Assembly: GCA_021613375.1 (NCBI GenBank)
Contig: CM038716.1
Span: forward strand, 17,615,524 to 17,679,523
DNA from: Megaleporinus macrocephalus
Taxonomy: Eukaryota > Chordata > Actinopteri > Characiformes > Anostomidae
Reading direction: 5' to 3'
DNA: 64,000 bases
Shown here piece by piece: positions 15,061 to 27,544 of the stretch (its first letter is position 1; every line of letters starts with the position of its first letter). The position numbers were made by a program, and so were the translations under genes. The notes beneath the pieces were generated by a model, which saw only the letters and a list, made by a program, of their open reading frames with translations, ran no database searches and had not been told where the DNA came from.

Positions 15061-18000
15061 CGCCAGTGCACATTAATTTATCTGCCATAAATGAACTGAT
15101 AACAAATGTCTATAATTGTAGATAGGATGAACTCCTAATTAGTCTTCATTCATGAATCAAGCACAGAATGTACAACTTTGTTTAATGACACCACATGTGT
15201 ACAACAACAGTACTGGTAGCTTTGAATGCAATTCTAGCAACTCCAGATAAGATGATAAGATATATACAAGAAACATACTGGATGTCAGAATTGGCCCACA
15301 GTTCCCAATTCTGTGCAGAGTGGTCAGTGAGAATTGTTGGCCTAAGCAGACCTCTTATATTAATCCCTTCATCGGGTGCAGCTTGTAGAGGACTTTTGGT
15401 CAGAAATGAGCTTCAACAGTTCCGAGACAGTCCTGCTATAAGAGCCTGACCATATAGCTCTTTTTGATAACTTTATATACCACCATAACACCTTCATAAC
15501 GCAGATGATCTGCCTGCGTTTCAGAGCAGACCTGGGGCAAAGCAGCGACACACTACAGGGCCGCTGCGTAGATGTGAATCTGCTTATACTGAGGATTGAG
15601 GGAACATCCTTGAACGAATGAGGGGTTCTACATCCTAAGAGAGAGGAATAGAAGAAAGCATGAATAAAAAAAAAAGAATAGGCAATGATGGTCATCTTCG
15701 CACAAACATCAAAAACATGTGACGTGCACACAGACACATGCTCAGCAACCCAGTATACACTGAGCCCATACTGTGCATGTAAACATGTTTGTTTACCATT
15801 TGTTTTCAACTAAAGAGCGTTTCTAGTTCAGGCTTTAATATCACTGTAGAGATAGACGCTATAGCTGTGCTCCTTTTTTCGGCGCCAGACTTCTCTGTTT
15901 GGGTGTGCATAGACATGTGTTTGTGTGCGAGAGCGTGAGTGTGACAGTGTTTGCATGCAATATGTTCCACGCAGGCTGCAACAAGATGTAATTAAGAAGA
16001 ATAATGGTTTTGCCCTCTTCCCTCAGTTAACAAGTGAGGCGGCGATAGCAGCCTGGTGCTGGCAATCGTGTGTAATTTTCTGCTGAGCCCCAGATACGAG
16101 CTGCAGCAGGGAGTTATGATAACGCTCACGCATTTAATGACCTCCTCGCTGAACATCTGCACAGGACACACTCACACACACACACACACCACTGTCCATG
16201 TCCAGCCTGCAATGCCCATGTCAGGCCACAAGCCACCTCAGAGGTATATGAGAGCGAGGGCAGGAGAGGGGTGTAGTGAGTACTGCGTGCCAGGTTTCAG
16301 GTGCAAATAAGATGCACTACACCTGAAAAAGCTTGTATAATTCTAAGGTTATGAGGCACCTACATGGAAAAATGCCGAGCACGTTGAAGGACCACACAGG
16401 AAATAGTGTAATAATGAGATATTGGAAGTGTGAGTGATTACATGTTCCATATATTTACTGGCATGATGCATACAATTTTCTCTGCCTCTCACAACACCAC
16501 TTCTAAAAATAAAAAAAGAGGTCGTGGGTGCATAAAGAAACACTTGTTCCCATAAGAACCCTGCAATTGACGGTTCTTTAGAGAGCCATATTTTTTTGTA
16601 AATGACGCAAGCAAGTGTAAAGAATTTTTTTATTTTAAATCTTATTCCTCTGGACCACAACGCACATGTACACAGTAAACTCTTCCCAATGTCTAATAAA
16701 TATCTGCTGCATTTCACTGTATTTCACTCCACTTCATGTAAACTGGGCGGTTCTAATCTTGGGTAAAGCGTTTCCTAACCAATCACAAGGCTGACGTCTT
16801 CTGCCCACATGAAACACATTTAGAGTGTTGGAAACTTGGCAGTCTAAAGCTCAGCATAACCAAAGACTAGCAATCTAGACCACCTGTCTGTAGCTGCCTG
16901 TCGCCCATTCATTTATTTTTGTTTATTCGTCTGTTCCTTCATTCACGCATTGTTTCGTCTGTCCATCCATCTGTACATCTGTTCATCAGCTCCTTTATGC
17001 TGAATTTCCTGTTCGTTTGTTTGATCATCTGTACGTCCATTTTGTGTTCTGCTGCTATCACATGAAAGTCGGATAATGAGTTAAGCTCTGTATGAGTGAC
17101 GGAGCAGATTGGAAGTGTCGGACAGAGCGTTGACAATCAAGCTGCCCATTAGCCACGCCCACACAGCTACCCCCGAACCCCTAGATACCACCAGGAGGAG
17201 AAAGGGGTTACTGTTGCATGCTGTTTAAAGAGAGCTTGCACGTCTTGAGTGCAGGCTGCCACATGCCTGCATCTTGTGAGTTAGCTGGTAAGCTCAGGTA
17301 TTGTTTTCTTGACGTCAGTTACTCTCTCACTGTCTCTCTCACTGTTTCTCACTCTCTCTCTCAATCTCTCTCTTACTCTCACTGTCTCTCACTCTCACTC
17401 CCGTCCCACAACAGTCTATAAAGACTGTAATTAAACAAAAGAAAGAAGGAGTAACATTTTAGCTCTTAAGAGATATTGGCCACATTTTTTAGGATTATTT
17501 GTTTCCCTGCTGCAAACCTGTCATCACTGTTGAGCTGTACTGGCCGCTGGTCTCAGACCTCTGCAGTTTGATCCCCTTTCTGACTTCAAAATATCTCCAG
17601 CTCGTTCGAGTTTTGGCATGTATTTCAAATCAGCTGCTCACCTCAGGAACCACTCTGTTATATGCTGTTATGGTCTCCTGTGCTTGGCTGGTGGCCTAAC
17701 CGTTGGTGTTCTGGTCTCTCATGATGGTTAAGCCAAGTTCTAATCAGTCCCATCAGACCCATCAGTCTACACGATCGTATTAATGCACACCTGAACGGCT
17801 GCTCTTCAAATCTCACTGTGAATCTGTGTTGATGCAGAAACTCAATGCTGCAGTATCACAGTGGTACCAGTCCACCTATAATTTACATAGTCTACTGTTC
17901 ATTAAAACCTCTGCTGCATGTATAATATAACTATTTTTTTATCTTTTACTCTGTGTTCTCTGGGACTTCCTCATAATGCAAAGGTTCTAGAAGGAACAGT

Positions 18001-18733
18001 CACTCTGATTTAGAATCTTTGTTGCATGTGAAGGTTCTTGGCAATAGATTCTTCAAGCTCACAAATTTTTAGTAATTTCCTTTAGGGAACCAAACGCGGT
18101 TGTATAGTCTCACTTTAAGAACACTTTGTTTTGTCTTTAAAGAGTAAATGGTAGAAGTCAAAGCAGTTAGGTATAAACACCATCCTCGAAAACACACTGA
18201 AAGAATATTTACAATGAGAATAAACCAGCCTTAACTTGCCTTATGATTCCCGTACTGACCCTCCCAAAATCTTGGAGTCAGAGCAGAAATGTTGTTTGCA
18301 AAATTTGGACAATTCTGCAGCAAGCGACCACTGCAGCAAGCGACTGGTGGTTTAGCTGGTTGCTAAGCTACCGGCCGGCATCCAAAACAGATGCTTCCTT
18401 AAAATCAAGTCAAAATAAGGATCCTCAGTAGACAGCATGTTTAAGATATCTAAGAATTGGGACAGTCTACATGTCGGGAGTAAAATGCTGCCTATGTAGG
18501 TAGCTCACTAGGTTTTGAGACACACCCTATGTTTACATGAATTAAACCAAAGAATCCTTCAGGTTTGTGTTGAGAAAGTTGTGTTCAGCTTGCGTGGTCA
18601 CCTATAACTGCAGTAAACTGGATGCTGATTTTAAATGCACTACTAGCACACACTGAGGCAGCATCAAGGCGTGCGTTGTGCTGCTCCTGGCACTGCTAGG
18701 TGTGTAGGAATCCTAGAGTAAGGGTATGCTTAC
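15061..18733. other. Mostly unique intronic sequence beside the satellite
   Basis: No gene is recognised. It holds a short CA run (about 16169-16190), a degenerate tetramer-like stretch rich in TGTTCATC and TGTCCATC words (16910-17040) and a CT-rich tract (17320-17402). Open frames here are short and lack homology I can recognise. Confidence 0.6.
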
Positions 18734-18797
18734 CTCTCAATGATGTCAGCGATCACACAGGCAAACATCTGCAGGCCCTCTGGCAGCTGCAAGGCCA
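18734..18797 (-). CDS. dph1: DPH1 exon 3 (diphthamide biosynthesis 1)
   Basis: This 64-nt exon on the minus strand follows an acceptor ending TGCTTCACAG and ends at a GTAAGC donor. Using the one base left over from exon 2 it reads VALQLPEGLQMFACVIADII followed by E and a split R. This matches the conserved LQ-PEGL--FAC segment of DPH1 that follows the WRI-QA stretch in exon 2. DPH1 pairs with DPH2 in the radical-SAM-type enzyme that moves the 3-amino-3-carboxypropyl group of S-adenosylmethionine onto a histidine of elongation factor 2, the first step of diphthamide synthesis in the cytosol. The cluster cysteines lie in later exons outside the window. The exon enters in phase 1 and leaves in phase 2, and the frame fits exon 2 exactly. 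Confidence 0.9.
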
Positions 18798-19305
18798 CTG
18801 TGAAGCACAGAAGAGGCCAAAAGTAAGGTCAGTGCAATGTGAGAGTGAGTGACAGCTGCAGGCTCTGGGCTCTCCTATGGGCTGGCTGAGGAAGCGACAA
18901 GACTGCGCGATCAGGACAAAACAGCATGCTGCGATTACACAGCAACACACTGCGATTGTGATATGACAAAACACATTGCTGAACAGCTCCCATTTGTCTC
19001 CGTATGATTAAAGAGACAGGCAAGCATGATTTTAGGAAAACATTTGTCAGACTGTGTAAATGGCTGTGATTCATAAGAAGTGACAACAGAAGTATCTGTG
19101 ATTTATAGCAGAACTGATCTGCATATACTTCACAGTGTTTTGCTGTATCATGCTGTACTTTGTTTTAAAGAAGACTCTTATGTACATTGTACAGTGCTGG
19201 TGTACATAATGAAGTGCTGCTACTGCTTACTCATCAGTTTACAACTCCTGCACAGGAACTGCTGCACGTCATTACTGTAAATGCATGAAATATAGAAGTG
19301 TTGTT

Positions 19306-19306
19306 A

Positions 19307-19354
<48 letters not shown>
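19306..19354. repeat. (TAA)n microsatellite
   Basis: About 15 perfect TAA repeats in DPH1 intron 2. The sequence between exon 3 and this tract (18798-19305) shows nothing recognisable. Confidence 0.95.
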
Positions 19355-19356
<2 letters not shown>

Positions 19357-19654
19357 GCTGTGGTTTTCTGTTTATTTAATTTTTTTGTCACAAAGAAAGA
19401 CTATAAAACTAGATTTTAAAGAGAAGGCACTGTGAATGCCAGGAGGTGCGTTCGAGTCACCCTCATAGTTCCCTGCAAAGTGAACTTCACAATGTATTCA
19501 GACATTTTAAGTGTGATTCCAAAGCAGTAAAAAAGTGAAGGAGTTCTGTCGGAAGCGAACTTTGAACTGCCCAAGGAGTAGTGAACAGTGATTCACGCCA
19601 TACATATTTCTCCATTCTCATGAATTCACGATAATAAAATGTTTATTTTAAAAA

Positions 19655-19657
<3 letters not shown>

Positions 19658-19745
<88 letters not shown>
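19658..19745. repeat. (TA)n microsatellite
   Basis: About 88 bp of uninterrupted alternating TA directly abuts the 5' end of a SINE. Confidence 0.95.
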
Positions 19746-19748
<3 letters not shown>

Positions 19749-20325
19749 CAATAGGTGTAGTGGTTAGCGCTGCCACCTCACAGCAAGACAATCTGGGTTG
19801 GATTCCCAGTCCGGGCAGTTCTGTGTGGAGTCTTGTTACGACCTGGTCTAGGGTCAGGCCATAATTGAAATTGAAAGTGGGTTCTCTCCCCTGACCTCTG
19901 CCAGACCAAACACCGGACACTGTTCAAACCAGAAAAGTGCAAGTTTATTGTCAACAAATGAGTGATGGATAGGACACTGGCTTCAGGAACGGGCAAATAC
20001 CAAAACAACAAACAAAACAACTGAAGAAAGAAAACTAACTGAACTAAAAACAAAGCAAACAAAAATACACAAAACTACCCCTACCTCCCTACCACAAACC
20101 AGGAGAAAAGGGTAGATAAACAAAAGGCACCCGTCCCCTACGTCCCACAGAGATCTTATGGAATCTAACAAAGCTGTAGCTAAATGGAAAGATGTGGTGA
20201 AAGTGCCAGGCACACACAACATGGCTGCCAATAGACATTAAAAAAATGGCTATTACGACCAGGGGTCGTAACAAGTCTGCATGTTCTCCTCCTGCTTGAG
20301 TGGGTGAGATGAACAGATATTTACA
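19746..20325 (+). mobile_element. tRNA-derived SINE, split by a solo LTR
   Basis: The left part (about 19746-19833) reads as a tRNA-like head: GTAGTGGTTAGCGCTGCC resembles an A-box region and GGTTGGATTCC (about 19796) is a one-mismatch B box. It is followed by GTGTGGAGTCT. The continuation GTCTGCATGTTCTCC resumes at 20274, after a 440-bp insertion. This is the order seen in common fish tRNA SINEs (DANA/HE1-like), so a later element landed in the SINE. The exact family and 3' end are not determined. Confidence 0.75.
19834..20273. mobile_element. Solo LTR with 5-bp target duplication
   Basis: A 440-bp segment starts TGTTACGACC and ends GGTCGTAACA, a perfect 10-bp terminal inversion with TG...CA ends. 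It is flanked by the direct repeat AGTCT (19829-19833 and 20274-20278). This is the signature of a solo long terminal repeat left after recombination between two LTRs of a retrotransposon, possibly Gypsy-like by duplication length. An AATAAA on the minus strand near 19950 suggests the element lies in minus orientation. No coding region remains. Confidence 0.82.
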
Positions 20326-20404
20326 ATAATCTGCTATTTTCTGATGATGAATAAATTATAACACCCCCCACATTTATTCCTACATAAAACCGGGCGCACC
20401 ACAT

Positions 20405-21190
20405 CAGCTGCAAAAGATCAGACCATTATTAGAAAGGATTTTGGGGAGTTTGTCTGATTTAAAAGCACAGATATTTAATTTGGTTTGCTCTTGATTATTG
20501 AAATAAGTGGTATCACCACAGTAAGCTCCAAAGAGCTCAATAAAGAAGGTTGTAGATGCATACCTAATAGGAGAAGGGATTTTAAAAAAAGATCTCAAAA
20601 CAGTAGGAGACGACCTGTTTGGTGCAAGCCTCACACCCACCATAAAACATGAAGGTGGAAATCTCATGGTTTAGAGCTGCTCTGCTGCAGCAGACATTGG
20701 CCTGCTCTTCATTACAGAATCCACTATGAGAATGTGAAGCCATCCAAAATTTAAGCTAAAGCTGAGGTGGAGCATGGAACATGACAATGACCCAAACATT
20801 CCAGTAAATTCACCAACCTATCGCTGAAAAGAAAGAAATGGAGAGTTCTGGAATGCCCAAGTCAAAGCCTGGATCTTAAGTTGATGCTGTGGGGTGATTT
20901 GAAATGGGCTATACATGCAAAAAACTCCTCCAACATTGCATAGCTGAAAATTCTAAACTTTCTCCCAGCCTATGTCAGAGACCAGGAGCTGCTCAAGGAA
21001 ACATTGAGGTTATTCCAGTCAAAGGGGAAATACCAGCTGCTAGGGCACAACTTTTTCCTAGCTAGGAATTTTCTGTTGTTAAATAAATGACACAGCAAAG
21101 TCAGTTTTTAATGTAAAGATACTGTTTGAGGTAACATATTTTCTTAATAAAGAACTAAATATTTACTGGAGTGTCCCAATCCCTAGGTAG
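20405..21190 (+). pseudogene. Decayed Tc1-like transposase
   Basis: No long frame survives, but translation gives pieces of a Tc1/mariner transposase catalytic core in order. HDNDPNI (near 20779) matches the second catalytic aspartate region, and CPSQSLDL followed by WGDLKWAIHA (about 20855-20925) matches the PSQSPDLNPIE-LWGDLKRAVHA block. The catalytic glutamate position has become LM, so the enzyme would be dead even if the frame were open. The 3' part (ATAAATGACACAGCAAAG) resembles a Tc1 tail. A diverged copy inside DPH1 intron 2. Confidence 0.75.
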
Positions 21191-22509
21191 CTCTTCCCAT
21201 GATAAGTTCCACTAAGATAATGTCAACCTGCTAGTGTACTGTGCGGCTTATCATGCTTGGCGAGGTAAACTGCCAATATAAAAAAGAACAGAACGAAAGA
21301 CACAACCTCAATTCTGTTAATATCAGTCTTTTAGCTGACTGATTTTCTTCTTCACTATTTAGAATTATTAAATGCCTGTTTGCACTAACACAGGTTGTAG
21401 CTACTGTTGCAGTGGTACACAGCAGTAATGCATTGCCTTCGTTGAGGTTTCATGGCTGTGAAAGTAAATCTGTCAGGTTTTTATACTAAAAAAAGGTTAT
21501 TATACACATACGCATCAATGGAGCAACAATGGATTCAGCTACGCATGTGGGCCGGCATTTAAACAGGCGCTACAAGGAATGCACACCACCGATATGTGAA
21601 GGCCAGTTATAAGAAACAGAAATTCCTCAGAATGCAGTACAGAACTAGACTGACAATATGAATTTTGTAAAGTGTGTCGGTATGAAAAAAGTTTGAAGTT
21701 TGGCTTGCTGGGTTGCTAAATAAATTGCTATCCTCTACGATAATCTTAAACATTTAGACACAGATCATATTCTCTGTGTCAACACCAAGAATTGTGTTTT
21801 CCATTATGTCCTAATATGCCTCTACTTATTCTACATATACTGGGTGCGATAGTCAATGCTGAGCAAACACATCCACGCAGTTCTATATAAATCAGACTGA
21901 CCAGATATTCTGATAACACTAAATAGACTAAAAGTTAAATATTTATGTATAGGTGACCAAATATAGGCAAAAACAATCCACTAAGAACGTCTGCCGTTGA
22001 GAGCTGAGACTGCCCTAAGCACCGCGGGTAAAGTGCACCGGATACGAGAAAAACTGGTGTGAAATAAAGATGGAGAAAACAGAAAGACATTTCTACAACA
22101 CTTCTACACACGAGTATGAACATAGGAGAAATAAGTGTGTCCAGAAGCCAATGATTTGTTATTGGCTGTGTTAATTCAATAGCAGTAGTTTTGCAGGAAT
22201 AAATAGTTTTGCAGTTTTGCATACTTTGCCAGTTTAGTTGCACTACAACAGATATTTTAAGGGTTATTTTTGTCCCATTTGATTTAGACACGTCTTCCAC
22301 CACCAAGGAGCAAACTATTTTCAATCATTTGTAGAGCCGCACTTGGTTGCAATTAAAGATACAGGTCTTAAGGGGTATGTCTTCATTAGCTTAGCCCATC
22401 CAGCCACTAACAAACCTAAGCTAACAAACCTGCTTAAGGTCTGATTAAGGTCTGAGCTTTTACATGACTATTCTAAGACATTTAAATGTTTCCTTTTATA
22501 CCACTTAAG
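21191..22509. other. Intronic sequence, nothing recognised
   Basis: No gene, RNA or mobile element I can name. Base composition is ordinary and AT-rich. Confidence 0.5.
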
Positions 22510-23100
22510 GGGAGCTTTATTAGCATTATTAGGATCATTGCCCTGTTCGAAGGTGAACCTCTGTCCCAGTCACAAATCTCTGGTAGATTGAAAAAGGTGT
22601 TCCTCATGAATTAGTTTATTTATTCTTTCTTTACTACTTTATTCAGTGCCATCTATCTTCCTTTCACCATCCACTTCAGCATAATGATGTCACCGCCATG
22701 CTTCACTGTGGGAATAGTATTGTCAGGGTGATGGGAAGTGTTGGGTTGGTGCCACCCACAGCGTTTCCAATGATGGCCAAAAAGTTCAATTTCAGTCTCA
22801 TCTGACCGGAGAATCTTCTTCTATATGTTTGGACAGTCTGCTACATTCTGTTCAGCACACTCCAAACAAGTTATCAAAGCCTTTTTCAGGCCACTCTTCT
22901 ATAAAGACCCCCTCTGTGAAGTGTATGGCTTAAAGTGGTCATATGGACTGATGCTCCCATCTCCGCCGTGGACCTTTGCAGCTCCTTCAGTTTTATTTCT
23001 GGTGTCTCTTGAATCTGAATAATGTCCTCCTTGCCCGGTCTATAGTTTTGTTGGACTGCCTTCTCTCATCAGGTTTGTAGTGGTGCAATATTCTTTTCAT
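22510..23100 (-). pseudogene. Truncated Tc1-like transposase (minus strand)
   Basis: Read on the minus strand this gives, with frame breaks, LKELQ-STAEMGASVH (helix-turn-helix to linker region), then [14 protein letters not shown] (first catalytic aspartate block) and [15 protein letters not shown]. These are hallmark blocks of a Tc1 transposase distinct from the intact copy at 32991. The second aspartate and the glutamate are missing, because the catalytic C-terminal half is replaced by sequence at 22510-22650 related only to the family's linker region. It is a fossil. Confidence 0.8.
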
Positions 23101-23144
23101 CCCCCACCCCCCCAGCCCTCCCAAGTTGATTTATACTTCTCTTT

Positions 23145-23260
23145 GTATCCTGCAATCCATCTGACTCATTGCATACTTTGTTAATCCCTTTTAATCCTGT
23201 TCTTTAGCCCCCACAAGACCACCACAGAGCATGTACTACTCGGGAGGCATACATGTATGT
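23145..23260. mobile_element. Fragment of the palindromic foldback element
   Basis: ATCCATCTGACTCATTGCAT through CCACAGAGCATGTACTACTC matches the CATCTGATT...TTGTTCTTTA...ACCACCAAAGAGCAAGTACT stretch of the larger element at 34226-34871. Only about 115 bp remain. Confidence 0.65.
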
Positions 23261-24698
23261 AATATATATATATATACATATACATATATAATTATTATTA
23301 TTATTAAACACAATTTTACACATTTCTCCAACAGGAGAAACTTTCACTAGGCACTAAATTCACTTTAAGAGAATTTTGTCAACACTGCAAAGGTACAGAC
23401 TGAACAGCTGGTCCACCTGCTTGTCAGCCAGAAGGTAAAACACTGCAGTCTTACACTGATTAAAGTCTTAAGATGATTCTCAAGCTTAGAAAATAACACT
23501 GACAAGTCTATAGTTTAATTCAGGCTTTGCTAATGGTGACTTCATACATAGTATGCATGGTTCTGCATTGTGCTGGGTGAGATATAGACTATTTTGGAGA
23601 AACATAATATTGCATTTTTAGTTTTTGCAGCACAGACAGCTAAGAAAAAACCTGCATTTGCTGTGTTTCAGATTTCTTACATAAACAAGTGGGCAGTAAT
23701 TTCTGGACATCTGCTTTCTGTCTGGTCAGCACAAACTGTACTGTGTAAGATTCCTTTGGTCCAATTTGGAGCAGTAAACAATTTGGAGCAGTAAACAAAA
23801 CAAAATCAAAACAGACCAATCAAAAGCTTTAACACGTCTGTCAAAACATTCATTCAGCACAGTATTCGGAGAGCATGTGTTTACTAAATGTATTAATGCT
23901 AACTTAAATCAGCTGATTTCATAGATAAAAAAAATTACTTTTTGACTTAAAATATGATCCCACAATATAAAATCGCACGTACTTGTTTAATTAGCTAAAC
24001 ATGAATACACAGCCCAGACAGAAAACACATTTCACTACACAGTAATTTAGGGGTGCAATAAATATTCAACAATCTTGAATTGCAAGTTGATCGTTCAATA
24101 TTAAAAACTGAAATGTCATTAGTCATCCTTATGAACTCTGGCTGTTCAGTGTTTGAATAAATTGTTTATCAAGGCAAATACGAGCTTCTCAGCACCAGCA
24201 TGTGGTGGCATCTGTGCACACTGGAGTCAATGCGGACTCCTTGTGATTTCACGCAGATCACAAGACTCACACAATTCCATCCAACAGTATCAGTTATTTC
24301 CTCCCGGTGCAGCCTGGATGGGTTTCTGACTTCACAGAATTGATCTCTGTTACATTTCTTTTCAGAATGAGCATCTTTAGGCAACTTGCTATGAAATAAT
24401 TACTGTAAACAATAACACTGTGCAAACCGTGGTGAACTATTTCTTCAGTACCTTGTAGTTTACAGTTTTATAAAGGAGCAAAATAAATAGAGAATTTTAC
24501 ACAAATCCAAGTTTTTTTTCCTATTATGTAATTAGAATGAAATATGTCTTTTCTTACAGTTATATACTATTTGAGATAATATTTAAGATAATATTTGACA
24601 GAATATTTAAAAATTAAAAGATGTGATGGCTGCACCTTTATGGCTACTGTTTATTTGTTAAGTTTAAAAAAAACTACTACTACTACTACTACTACTAC

Positions 24699-24738
<40 letters not shown>

Positions 24739-26650
24739 GCATGTTTCATTTTCCCCCAAAATTTGTTATATGAATATTGTAAATTTGACTTATATCACCC
24801 AAAAACTATTAAATCATCATTTGCAAACAAGGATGAGTGAATCTGAATGAAGTGTTTACAGGCAAACAGCATTACAAACCCCTTTTTAAATAATAATATC
24901 AAGCTCTTCTGCAAATACATGCTACGAGTTGCCTAATATTTGACCAAAAAAGTGTTTACAGCATTCAAACAAGACCAGGAGCAAATCACAAACACATCAT
25001 TAATCAACACTGTATCGTATTTGTGTTTTAACAGCATGGATGTTTTTTTTCTTCCCTCTTCTTTCTTCAATGAGCAGCTAGCGTCACGCATGGACGTCCT
25101 GCACTGTTGTCTTGGAAACAGGCCTCAAACTAGCACTGCTCCAACATGTGCCACGCAGGCTTTCAGTAAACAAACTCTGGGTGAGCATTTCTTAAGGAGC
25201 CGCTTTTCTTAACATACAACCTGAAGTGGCTTACCGGCGTCGCAGACGTGACACGGCGCAACCAATTAGCAGCCCTTTTGCTTCAGTCATAATGATCTCG
25301 ACTCCGAGCCGATGACTCACACAACAAATTGCACTTGCAGAAAAGTGAAACGTAGAACAGGGCTTGTGCTGCGGAAAGAGGAAATGACATTTTGAACTCG
25401 CAAAGCGCGATGTCATAAAATCAGACCAGCGAGCTCTGAACATCTGCGTGTGGATTCTAGAGGCCGGTCGTGCCACAGTGCTAGTTTATTCACGCTGTTA
25501 TTTTGTGGCATGATTCTAATCTTGGCTGCAAGTCACACTGAAACATACTGTCCTGGCTAACGTCCCACATTAAATTCCAACAGGCTCTAATTAGCTAATG
25601 AACTGGGAAAGAAAAAAAATAATGATTTTCTTAGGCCAAAGAACAAAAACACACTCAGCATCCAGATGAAGGTAAAACCCCTGACCTCAGGTCATTAGAG
25701 AACAAAGCCTCTGTGACCTGTGGTCAGGGATCTATGGCCTGCGCTGAATAAATAAGTACACTAACGATTTGGGGAGAACAGAAAAAAAAGTGTGATTTCT
25801 TTTTTTTTCCTTTTTTTTTTACAGAGATATTTAATATACACAATACAAAATTAAATTTAGTAAAAAAAATAAACAGAAAAAGCACTGCTCCACATTTCAA
25901 TAGGAAATTACTACCTACTTTAACACATTTGGAAAACAATAAAATACAAACTCTAATGAAAATCTATAAAATAATACAACAAACAGCAATAGTACCAAAG
26001 CCTGCATGATAGTAATAACTGCTAGCTTTCTTATAGACTGACCAAAGTGGTAATACAACACCTCTGCAGGAAGTAACAAGTGGAGTAAACAGCGCAGAAC
26101 ACCCCCATTAAGCATGTGGGGTTATTTCTATATTTACTGAAAGGTCTGGGATTATTACGGAAGTCCTACATTATACCTACCGGAAGATGATGAATCACAG
26201 AAGTGACTATGTACTTAAAAATATATGAATAGTAAAGGCACAGTGATGACTAACACGAGTCCATATTTAATACCTAGAATTGACAGCTATTGCTGGAAAT
26301 AACAAAAGCATGGTGCAATTCTATAGTTATTTATAGTTATTAAACAAGGACAGAAATGGCAAGTGTGTGGCTTCCATAGCACATTTACGTTTATTAAACA
26401 ACAATTTAACACTTTAAACATATATTTTTTATCTATGATTAAATTAGATTAAGTATGATTATTGCGTGTAAAGTATAGAAGAAAAATATCCTTTAGATTT
26501 TCGCCACAGTTACTGTTACTAATATACAAACAAACAAGTGACCTTATATTTACATCAAAAGTACATTAAAGACAGTCATTTACTCAAGTACACTAAAATA
26601 AGTACACTAAAATAATGATCTAATGTTAATAGAATGTAAATCTAAACACT
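23261..26650. other. Intronic sequence with minor low-complexity tracts
   Basis: No gene recognised. It contains a 17-bp tandem duplication of AATTTGGAGCAGTAAAC (23764-23797) and a compound ACT/AAT microsatellite (24673-24736). A and T homopolymers occur around 25610 and 25800. Confidence 0.55.
24673..24736. repeat. Compound (ACT)n(AAT)n microsatellite
   Basis: About nine ACT repeats run directly into about ten AAT repeats. Confidence 0.95.
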
Positions 26651-26789
26651 AAATCTCAGCTTTGCAGTTAAAGGTGCAATTTCTGTCATTTTAACTTAAA
26701 ACATTCCAAAAGGAACTGAAGTTATCATCAAGATATCAGTTCTGACTGTAGGTTAAAGATGTTTATGTGTGGTGTTGCAGAGATGTCTA

Positions 26790-27310
26790 CTTAAGTTAGC
26801 ATACAAATCAGCTAACCCCAGCCTGCCCTGTCCCGAAATACAACTTTCTATCTCATGGGGCGATAGTGAGTCACTACAGGGTCGAGTCGGATCAGTCCAA
26901 CAGAGGATGAAAAAGTAGTTCTGTTAAGCTAATCTTCTCTAACCTCTCGCCAATCATGCTGAAGGTTCTGATCTTAGTTAGACCATTTAAGAACACATAG
27001 TCAATGAAAGCAAGCGCAAACACCCTTAAAGCTTTTGGTCAGCAACCATCATCACCACCCCTGCCGGCTCCTTTCAATAAACTGCATTCAGCAGCAACCA
27101 GAAGTGATACAAATAAAAGCAAAACAAGAGTTAGCACTATGTTCTTGGCGAGTAATGGGATCCAGTTTAATACTGAATTCTTCTAGACTGGTAAGTAACA
27201 GCGGTGAATGCTAACATTAAAGAGGAGGGGCTGCGTGTTTCTTACTATAGAGGTGGATGCCACAACTCTCTGGTGATATGTTGCCCCCTGTTTGTTTGAA
27301 GTATGAATTC
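26790..27310 (-). mobile_element. Unassigned repeat family RF1, copy C
   Basis: On the minus strand this shares ordered blocks with the copies at 44575 and 61685: ATTCATACT...GGCAACAT.TCACCAGA, then AGTCTAGAAGAA, a hydrophobic-coding block (VLTLVLLLFVSLLVAAECSL), a second block (RVFALAFIDYVFLNGLTKIR then TFSMIGERLE) and a tail GACTCACTATCGCC...GTATGCTAACTT. There are in-frame stops, so it is non-functional as a gene here. Family identity unknown. Confidence 0.7.
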
Positions 27311-27424
27311 TACGGGCTGCATCATCTAGTCTATATAGAAAACTCTTCAAAAGCCAAGATATGCAGATATACTGTTTTTTTAATCAGCACCTCTTTCCAT
27401 ATAGGAGCATGCTGTAGCTCTACA

Positions 27425-27540
27425 ATTACAGACTGCAGTCCATCTGATTTGTTGCAAACTTCGTTTATCCCCTTTTATCCTGTTCTTTATTGGTCAGGAC
27501 CCCTAAAAAACATGTACTACTAGAGAGGCAGATGCTGATT
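27425..27540. mobile_element. Fragment of the palindromic foldback element
   Basis: TCTACAATTACAGACTGCAG, then CATCTGATTTGTTGCAAACT, then TGTTCTTTATTGGTCAGGAC and ACATGTACTACTAGAGAGGC repeat the order of the complete copy at 34226 onward. Confidence 0.65.
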
Positions 27541-27544
27541 GCAG

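Larger units (their letters stand above)
1..18733 (-). other. dph1: DPH1 intron 3, 5' part (inferred)
   Basis: Exon 3 of DPH1 ends at 18734 with a GTAAGC donor reading leftwards. I looked between 15061 and 18733 for the next exon, which should encode the conserved segment holding the first cluster-binding cysteine (a TYGACC-like motif), and found none. The next exon should therefore lie left of the window and the satellite should be intronic. This is inference. A break in the gene or an assembly join would give the same picture. Confidence 0.6.

Noticed and set aside
15369..15809. A 146-codon minus-strand frame
   Set aside because: No domain, no homology I recognise and poor composition. It probably reflects chance in intron sequence.
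15061..18733. DPH1 exon 4
   Set aside because: I searched both strands by eye for the conserved cysteine-containing segment expected after exon 3 and found nothing similar.
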